Under the pieces are notes generated by a model. It was given only the letters and a program-made list of their open reading frames with translations, did no database searches and was not told where the DNA came from. Positions 15,129 through 20,793 of a stretch of 20,793 bases of DNA are shown here, one piece after another. Source of the stretch: Archangiaceae bacterium (GTDB lineage Bacteria > Myxococcota > Myxococcia > Myxococcales > Myxococcaceae). Both the position numbers and the translations under genes were made by a program. The stretch is from positions 1 to 20,793 of the forward strand of contig JAHFDQ010000030.1 in assembly GCA_023248915.1 (NCBI GenBank), written 5' to 3'. Positions within the stretch are counted from its first letter, which is position 1. Every line of letters starts with the position of its first letter.

Positions 15129-16658
15129 GTGCCAAATCCGTTCAGCCCGAGCGAATTCGAGGGCGTCGCCTCGTCGTCTCCGCTCCGTTTTTCATCGGGC
15201 GGTCACCGCGCGGAGAAGCGCCCCGGAGTCTTCTCGGTCGTGGCGCTAGGACTGATGTCGGGCTGTCTCCACTTCACGCCCGAGCGGCGCATCGACACGG
15301 CCGTCGCGTCGGCGGCCTCGGCCGCGCCTCCCGAGCTACCCGCGCCAGCGACCCGCCCTGGCAAGCCTGCCTTGGCCACCCTCGCCCCGCCCGCCGGAAA
15401 GACGCTGTCGCTCGCCGCGCTGGTGGACTTCGCGCTTCGGAAGAGCCCCCTGACGCGAGCGGCCTGGTACGACGCCCGCGCCGCCGCGGCGCAGGTCGGT
15501 TCGCGGGAAGCCGCCTACTACCCGGTCGTCGAGGTCGACGGCCAGGTTCAGTTCCAGCACCAGACGGCCTTCGGCGGGAAAGTGGTTTCTGACTCGGCGA
15601 ACTGGGGCCCGGCGGCGACCCTGTCGTACCTGGTGCTCGATCTGGGCGGGCGCGCCGCCGACGTGGACGAGGCCCGCGCCCAGCTCGCGGTGGCCAACTT
15701 CACCCACGGGGCGGCGCTTCAGGATCTGGTGCTGAAGGTCGAGCAGGCCTACTACCAGCTCTTGGCAGCCAAAGCGCTGCGCGAGGCCACGGCGTCCAAC
15801 CTGCGCGAGGCCGAGACGGCTCTGGAGGCCGCGGTCGGGCGCCAGCGCGCGGGAGTGGCGACCCTCGCGGACGTGCTGCAGGCGAAGACGGCGGCGTCGC
15901 AGGCGCGTCTGACGCTTCGGGCTGCCGAAGGGTTGGCCGAGACGGCGAAGGGAGTGCTGTCGGCGGCGCTCGGGCTGCCGGCGACCTTCGAGCTGGAGGT
16001 CGGCGAGCTGCCGGCGACCGTGGCGGTGCGCGACCTGGACAAGTCGGTCGAGTCGCTGGTGGCCGAGGCCGAGCGCCAGCGGCCCGAGCTGGCGGCGGCG
16101 CGGGGCCAGGTGGCGCGCGCCGAGGCGCACACCCGCTCGGTGTGGTCGGCCGGGCTGCCGAACCTCTTGTTCGCGGGCTCGGCCAACCGGCAGCTCTACC
16201 TGAACCCGTCGACGACGGCATACGGCGACAACTACGGCGCCCAGCTCTTGCTCCGCGTGCCGGTGTTCGACGGCTTTCGAGACACGTACAACAACCGGCA
16301 GTCCGAGGAAGCGGTCCAGGCCGCTCTGGCGCGGGTCGAGGCGACCGAGCAGCAGGTGGTTCTCCAGGTGTGGACGAGCTACCAGGCGCTGCGCACGGCG
16401 ACGCAACGGGTGGGAGTCGCGCGCGACCTGCTCGACAGCGCCAAGGCGTCGGCCGACGTCGCCACCGGGCGCTACGAGGCGGGCGCCGGCACGCTGGTCG
16501 ACCTGCTCATCGCGCAGGCGGCACTGTCGTCGGCGCGGGCTCAAGAAGTTCAGTCGAGAGCCGACTACTTGGTGGCGCTGGCCGAGCTGGCGCACGACAC
16601 CGGGGCCCTGGGGCCCAGAAGCGTCGGCCGAGCGGCGCAAGGAGAGGCAACTCCGTGA
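15129..16658 (+). CDS. TolC-family outer membrane efflux protein (probable lipoprotein)
   Basis: A 509-residue outer-membrane factor with two OEP repeats (about 95-270 and 310-495) rich in long helices, for example VEQAYYQLLAAKALREAT and VLQVWTSYQALRTAT. It would form the exit duct for the pump encoded downstream. FSVVALGLMSGC gives a lipobox with Cys46, but the signal peptide is preceded by about 33 unusual residues, a large part of them encoded by a palindromic repeat. GTG 15129 is chosen; TTG 15090 is an in-frame alternative, and starts closer to the lipobox would leave too short a signal. Its TGA overlaps the GTG of the fusion protein gene. Confidence 0.9.
   Translation: MPNPFSPSEFEGVASSSPLRFSSGGHRAEKRPGVFSVVALGLMSGCLHFTPERRIDTAVASAASAAPPELPAPATRPGKPALATLAPPAGKTLSLAALVDFALRKSPLTRAAWYDARAAAAQVGSREAAYYPVVEVDGQVQFQHQTAFGGKVVSDSANWGPAATLSYLVLDLGGRAADVDEARAQLAVANFTHGAALQDLVLKVEQAYYQLLAAKALREATASNLREAETALEAAVGRQRAGVATLADVLQAKTAASQARLTLRAAEGLAETAKGVLSAALGLPATFELEVGELPATVAVRDLDKSVESLVAEAERQRPELAAARGQVARAEAHTRSVWSAGLPNLLFAGSANRQLYLNPSTTAYGDNYGAQLLLRVPVFDGFRDTYNNRQSEEAVQAALARVEATEQQVVLQVWTSYQALRTATQRVGVARDLLDSAKASADVATGRYEAGAGTLVDLLIAQAALSSARAQEVQSRADYLVALAELAHDTGALGPRSVGRAAQGEATP
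15138..15202. repeat. REP-like palindromic repeat, copy B (inside the TolC-like gene)
   Basis: The left arm CCGTTCAGCCCGAGCG...TTCGAGGGC matches the other copies closely. The right half (GCCTCG, then CCGCTCCG, ending CATCGGGCGG) is a decayed version of the expected complement. It is translated as PFSPSEFEGVASSSPLRF, in the same frame as copy A in TruD (PFTPS). Confidence 0.65.
16639..16647 (+). promoter_or_regulatory. Ribosome binding site of the membrane fusion protein gene
   Basis: AAGGAGAGG ends seven bases before GTG 16655, inside the last codons of the TolC-like gene. It selects this GTG as the start within a longer open frame. Confidence 0.85.
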
Positions 16659-17857
16659 GGACCGCTTTCGCCCTCTGTACTGCCCTGGCGAAGCCACACT
16701 TCAGTTCAGCCCGAGCGGTGTCGAGGGCCACTCGAACGCGCGTCTCCGCGTTCGGGGTGTCCGCGTACCTGCCGGTGGCCCTGGCCCTCTTCGGCGCCGC
16801 CTGCGCCAAGCCCGACCAGGCTTCCGGCCCCCGTCCTCCTCCGGCCGCGCCGGTGCAGGTCGGCGCCGTGGTGCAGAAGGCGATGCCCGAAAAGCTGGCC
16901 GCGGTGGGGAGTGTCACGCCCATCAGCACGGTCGCGGTGCGCCCTCAGGTGGCCGGCATCATCGAAAGGGTCGGCTTTCGCGAGGGTAGCCCGGTGAAGC
17001 GCAACCAGGTGCTCTTCGAGATCGACGCACGCCCGGCCGAAGCCGCGGTCGCCGCCGCCGAGTCGGCCCTGGCCCGCGACAGGGTGCAGGCCGCGCACGC
17101 CCGCGCCGACTTGAAGCGGAACGCCGAGCTGGTCGAGAAGCAGTACGTCACCCAGCAGCAGTTCGACGCGGCCAAGGCCACCTACGAGGCCCTCGAGGCA
17201 ACGGTGAAGGTGGACGACGCGGCGCTATTGAAGGCGCGGCTCGACCTCGCCTACTGCACCATCCGCTCACCGGTGGACGGCCGCACCGGCGCGGTGCAGG
17301 TGCAGGTCGGCAACCTGTCGCAGCCTGGCTCCGCTGCGCCGCTCGTGACGATCACCCAGACCAAGCCGATCTACGTGTCCTTCTCGGTCCCCGAGAGTTC
17401 GCTGGCCCGGGTGCGCGCGGCCGGCGACTCGGTGAAGGTGACGGCTCAGACCCCGGGCGACGCCACGCCGCGCGAGGGCAAGGTCACCTTCGTCGACAAC
17501 GCGGTTAACCCGCAGACCGGGACGATTCTGCTCAAGGCCACCTTCGCGAACGACGACGAGGCTCTCTGGCCCGGGCAGTTCGTCAACGTGACCGCGGTGC
17601 TGGGAATGCGGTCGGACGCGGTGGTCGCCCCTGCCACGGCCGTGCAGCGCAGTCAGCAGGGAGCGTTCGTCTACGTGCTGAAGGCTGACGACACCGCCGA
17701 GCTTCGCCCAGTCGTCGTCGGGCCGGCCGACGCGGCCGAGGCGATCATCCTTCAGGGCCTGCGCCCGGGCGAGACCGTCATCACCGAGGGACAGTTGAAG
17801 GTGATTCCAGGGGCGAAGGTGCAGGTGAAGAACTCGCGGGGGCCGGCGGGGACATGA
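16655..17857 (+). CDS. RND efflux periplasmic adaptor (membrane fusion protein, HlyD/AcrA type)
   Basis: A 400-residue adaptor linking the RND pump to the TolC-like duct. The lipoyl-like halves are visible (VRPQVAGIIERVGFREGSPVKRNQVLFEID, about 95-124, given here as its family pattern, and CTIRSPVDGRTG, about 201-212). They flank a helical hairpin at about 125-195, with beta-barrel and membrane-proximal domains after it. The signal peptide is odd: MRTAFALCTALAK is followed by about 25 polar and basic residues encoded by a palindromic repeat, then a second hydrophobic run, LPVALALFGAAC, with Cys50 as a possible lipid site. GTG 16655 has a strong ribosome site and overlaps the TolC stop. Its own stop overlaps the pump ATG as ATGA. 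Confidence 0.92.
   Translation: MRTAFALCTALAKPHFSSARAVSRATRTRVSAFGVSAYLPVALALFGAACAKPDQASGPRPPPAAPVQVGAVVQKAMPEKLAAVGSVTPISTVAVRPQVAGIIERVGFREGSPVKRNQVLFEIDARPAEAAVAAAESALARDRVQAAHARADLKRNAELVEKQYVTQQQFDAAKATYEALEATVKVDDAALLKARLDLAYCTIRSPVDGRTGAVQVQVGNLSQPGSAAPLVTITQTKPIYVSFSVPESSLARVRAAGDSVKVTAQTPGDATPREGKVTFVDNAVNPQTGTILLKATFANDDEALWPGQFVNVTAVLGMRSDAVVAPATAVQRSQQGAFVYVLKADDTAELRPVVVGPADAAEAIILQGLRPGETVITEGQLKVIPGAKVQVKNSRGPAGT
16704..16764. repeat. REP-like palindromic repeat, copy C (inside the fusion protein signal peptide)
   Basis: The left arm TTCAGCCCGAGCGGTGTCGAGG pairs imperfectly with the right half, which runs from CTCGAACGCG to CGTTCGGGGTGTCC. It is translated in a different frame from copies A and B (SARAVSRATRT...). 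An 8-base direct repeat, GCCCTGGC, flanks the region at 16682-16689 and 16778-16785. Confidence 0.65.
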
Positions 17858-20793
17858 GCCCGTCCGAGATCTTCATCAAGCGGCCGGTGATGACCACCCT
17901 GGTCATGCTGGCCTTGTTGCTGTTCGGCTTGCTCGCGTACCGGTCGCTGCCGGTCAGTGACTTGCCGAGCGTCGACTTCCCCACCATTCAGGTTTCGGCG
18001 AGCCTGCCCGGCGCGAGCCCCGACACGATGGCGGCCTCGGTCGCCACGCCGCTCGAGCGGCAGTTCACCACCATCGCCGGGCTCGACTCGATGACATCGA
18101 CGAGCGCTCTGGGCACTACGCAGATCACCCTCCAGTTCGACCTCGCGCGGCCGCTCGACGCCGCGGCGCAGGACGTGCAGGCGGCGATCGCCACGGCGTC
18201 GAAGGGGCTGCCGCAGAACATGCCGTCGCCGCCCAGCTTTCAGAAGGTGAACCCGGCCGACCAGCCTATCCTCTATATCGCGCTGACCTCGCCCACGCTG
18301 CCGCTGTCGGCCCTCGACGAGTACGGCGAGACGATGCTGGCGCAGCGCATCTCGACGCTCGAAGGCGTGGCGCAAGTGCAGGTTCTCGGCGCGCAGAAGT
18401 ACGCGGTGCGCATTCAGGTCAGCCCCGACGCGTTGGCCAGCCGGGGCATCGGCGTCGACGAAGTTGCCAATGCCGTCCGCAGCGGCAACGCCAACCTGCC
18501 GACCGGCACGCTCGTTGGCCCGAACAAGGCGTACACCGTGCGCGCCAACGGCCAGCTCGACGAGGCCAAGGAGTTCGGCGGGCTTGTCGTGGCCTTCCGC
18601 GACGGCGCGCCGGTGCGGCTGGACGAGGTCGCTCACGTCTGGGACAGCGTCGAGAACGACAAGACCGCGGCCTGGTTCATCAAGCAGCGCACGGTGATGC
18701 TGGCCGTGCAGCGCCAGCCCGGCACCAACACGGTGAAGATCGCCGACGCGGTCAAGGGGCTGTTGCCGGTCATCCAGGCGCAGCTCCCCGCGTCGGTCGA
18801 GCTGAAGCTGTTGTTCGACCGGTCGATCACGATTCGCAATTCGGTCAACGACGTGCAGTTCACCTTATTGCTCACGCTGGTGCTGGTGGTGCTGGTCATC
18901 TTCCTCTTCCTGCGCAAGGTGTCGGCGACCCTCATCCCCAGCCTGGCGCTGCCGATGTCGATTCTCGGCACCTTCGCCGGGATGTCGCTGCTGGGCTACA
19001 GCCTCGACAACCTGTCGCTGATGGCGCTGACGCTGAGCGTGGGCTTCGTGGTCGACGACGCCATCGTGATGCTCGAGAACATCGTCCGCCACATCGAGGC
19101 GGGCATGGATGTGCGCGAGGCGGCGTTTCAGGGCGCTCGCGAGGTCGGCTTCACCATCGTGTCGATGACCTTGTCGCTGGCGGCGGTGTTCCTGCCTGTG
19201 CTCTTCATGGGCGGCCTGGTCGGCCGGCTGTTCCGCGAGTTCGCGGTCACCATCGGCCTGGCGATTCTCATCTCGGGCTTCGTATCACTGAGCCTGACGC
19301 CGATGCTGTGCAGCCGCTTCCTGCGCCCGCATTCGTCGGCGCCGCCCGGCCGCTTCTACCAGCTCATCGAGCGCGGCTTCGACGCGGCCTTGAAGGTGTA
19401 CGGGGGCGGGCTTCGGGCCTGCTTGCGCCACCCGCGGCGGGTGCTGGCCTTCTCGCTGGCGGTGCTGGTGGCGATGGTGCCGCTGTACGGGGCAATTCCG
19501 AAGGGCTTCCTACCCAACGAGGACTCCGGCCAGCTTCAGATGTTCACCGAGGCGGCCGAGGGAGTGTCCTTCGGCGAGATGGTGCGGCTGCAGCAGAAGG
19601 CGATGGACATCGTGGCGGCCGACCCGAACGTGGACGCCTTCCTCTCGAGCGCTGGCGCCCGCGGAATCACCGGCTCGAACTCGGGCATCATCTTCATGCG
19701 CCTGAAGCCCCGCAACCAGCGGGTCTCGGCCGAGCAGGTCATCGAAGAGCTGAGGCCCAAGCTGGCGCCGCTCGTCGGGTTGCGCGTCTTCATGCAGGTG
19801 CCGCCTCCGATTCGCATCGGCGGGCAGCCGACCAAGGCGCAGTACCAGCTAACCCTCCAGGACGCCGACACCGACGAGCTCTTCAAGTACGCGCCCATCC
19901 TCCAGGAGAAGATGCGGGGGGTTCCGGGAATCGTCGACCTCACCAGCGACCTGTTGATCAAGAACCCGCAGGTGGACGTGCTCATCGACCGGGACAAGGC
20001 GTCGGCGCTGGGCGTCACCGCGACGGCCATCGAGGACGCGCTCTACACCGCCTACGGCTCGCGCCAGATCTCCACCATCTACGCGCCCACCAACTCGTAC
20101 CAGGTGATCATCGAGGTGGGGCCCGACTTCCAGACGAGCCCGGCCGCGATCTCAAAGCTCTACGTGCGCGCCGCCGCGGGGCAGTTGGTGCCGCTCGAGG
20201 CCGTCGCTCGGCTGGGGCAGAGCGTCGGGCCGCTGTCGATCGCGCACGCCGGGCAACTGCCCTCGGTGACGGTGTCCTTCAACCTGAAGCCCGGCTTCGC
20301 GCTGGGCAACGCCGTCACCGCGGTCGACGAGCTGGCGCGCCAGACGCTGCCGCCGACGATCTCGACCCGCTTCCAGGGGTCGGCCCAGGCTTTCCAGTCG
20401 TCGTTGCAGGGCCTGGGGCTGCTGTTGCTGATGGCGGTGCTGGTCATCTACGGCGTGCTGGGAATCCTGTACGAGAGCTTCATCCACCCGATCACGATTC
20501 TGTCGGCGCTGCCCTTCGCCGGCTTCGGGGCGTTGGTGACGCTCTTCCTGTTCCGCACCGAGCTGTCGATCTACGCCTTCGTCGGCATCATCATGCTCGT
20601 CGGCCTGGTGAAGAAGAACGGCATCATGATGGTCGACTTCGCGCTCGAGGCGCAGCGGACCGGGGCGTCGGCGCGCGACGCCATCACCCAGGCCTGCCTG
20701 GTTCGCTTCCGCCCCATCATGATGACGACGATGGCGGCCCTGATGGGGACGCTGCCGATCGCCGCCGGCTTTGGCGCCGGGGCCGAGTCGCGG
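17854..20793 (+). CDS. RND-family efflux permease (HAE1, MdtB/MdtC-like), partial (3' end outside window)
   Basis: 980 residues are visible of a protein that is usually about 1030-1050 long. It opens FIKRPVMTTLVMLALL and continues with LPVSDLPSVDFPTIQV, closest by eye to the MdtC/MdtB branch of drug exporters. The first periplasmic domain is followed by a run of membrane helices with the proton-relay pair Asp401-Asp402 (GFVVDDAIVMLEN). After the second periplasmic domain, the matching Lys920/Lys921 lies in GLVKKNGIMMVDFA. It is a proton-driven trimeric pump of the inner membrane that works with the adaptor and duct encoded upstream. ATG 17854 overlaps the adaptor stop (ATGA). The substrate cannot be told from sequence. 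Confidence 0.95.
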   Translation, partial: MSPSEIFIKRPVMTTLVMLALLLFGLLAYRSLPVSDLPSVDFPTIQVSASLPGASPDTMAASVATPLERQFTTIAGLDSMTSTSALGTTQITLQFDLARPLDAAAQDVQAAIATASKGLPQNMPSPPSFQKVNPADQPILYIALTSPTLPLSALDEYGETMLAQRISTLEGVAQVQVLGAQKYAVRIQVSPDALASRGIGVDEVANAVRSGNANLPTGTLVGPNKAYTVRANGQLDEAKEFGGLVVAFRDGAPVRLDEVAHVWDSVENDKTAAWFIKQRTVMLAVQRQPGTNTVKIADAVKGLLPVIQAQLPASVELKLLFDRSITIRNSVNDVQFTLLLTLVLVVLVIFLFLRKVSATLIPSLALPMSILGTFAGMSLLGYSLDNLSLMALTLSVGFVVDDAIVMLENIVRHIEAGMDVREAAFQGAREVGFTIVSMTLSLAAVFLPVLFMGGLVGRLFREFAVTIGLAILISGFVSLSLTPMLCSRFLRPHSSAPPGRFYQLIERGFDAALKVYGGGLRACLRHPRRVLAFSLAVLVAMVPLYGAIPKGFLPNEDSGQLQMFTEAAEGVSFGEMVRLQQKAMDIVAADPNVDAFLSSAGARGITGSNSGIIFMRLKPRNQRVSAEQVIEELRPKLAPLVGLRVFMQVPPPIRIGGQPTKAQYQLTLQDADTDELFKYAPILQEKMRGVPGIVDLTSDLLIKNPQVDVLIDRDKASALGVTATAIEDALYTAYGSRQISTIYAPTNSYQVIIEVGPDFQTSPAAISKLYVRAAAGQLVPLEAVARLGQSVGPLSIAHAGQLPSVTVSFNLKPGFALGNAVTAVDELARQTLPPTISTRFQGSAQAFQSSLQGLGLLLLMAVLVIYGVLGILYESFIHPITILSALPFAGFGALVTLFLFRTELSIYAFVGIIMLVGLVKKNGIMMVDFALEAQRTGASARDAITQACLVRFRPIMMTTMAALMGTLPIAAGFGAGAESR

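Noticed and set aside
17752..20487. Several minus-strand open frames inside the RND pump gene
   Set aside because: They are His/Arg-rich antisense shadows; the plus-strand frame is continuous for 980 codons and matches the pump family throughout.
1..20793. tRNA, rRNA, CRISPR array, integrase or insertion sequence
   Set aside because: No cloverleaf, regular spaced repeats or transposase motifs were found on reading both strands; the only repeats seen are the palindromic elements and short dyads listed.

Overview
The window is high-GC (about 70% by eye) and almost entirely coding. There is no gene-free stretch over 300 bases and no tRNA, rRNA, CRISPR or transposase gene. The gene types point to a Gram-negative, probably a member of Myxococcota: a sigma-54 activator with a GAF sensor, an FHA-GAF-adenylate cyclase, a membrane Ser/Thr kinase, RND/TolC export and an MCE lipid transporter. 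No marker gene fixes the genus, so this placement is an inference.

Layout. 1-2612 (minus): a zinc-type anti-sigma factor (cut by the window edge), its ECF sigma factor, and a TruD-type tRNA pseudouridine synthase with an unusual basic tail. 2674-8536 (plus): a lipoprotein, then a signalling cluster of FHA-GAF-adenylate cyclase, transmembrane Ser/Thr kinase and a membrane protein resembling the GIDE family. 8543-10958 (minus): a GAF sigma-54 activator and, upstream of it, a metallo-beta-lactamase-fold hydrolase preceded by a very good -24/-12 promoter match. 11102-15069 (minus): five overlapping or abutting genes for an MCE/Mla-type lipid transporter. 15129 to the end (plus): a divergent TolC - membrane fusion protein - RND pump operon, the pump cut by the window end.

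The most interesting system is the MCE transporter. It has two different permeases and two different ATPases in mirror order (ATPase, permease, permease, ATPase) followed by one MCE protein. The two ATPases carry complementary defects. One has an intact Walker B and switch His but a ruined signature motif. The other has an intact signature but an Asp in place of the catalytic Glu and no switch His. Paired, they would form one complete and one degenerate ATP site, as in asymmetric heterodimeric ABC exporters, whereas the well-studied Mla transporter is a symmetric homodimer.

A second theme is a palindromic repeat of about 60-66 bp, present three times and each time translated as part of a gene: the TruD tail, the N-terminus of the TolC-like protein, and the middle of the fusion protein's signal peptide.
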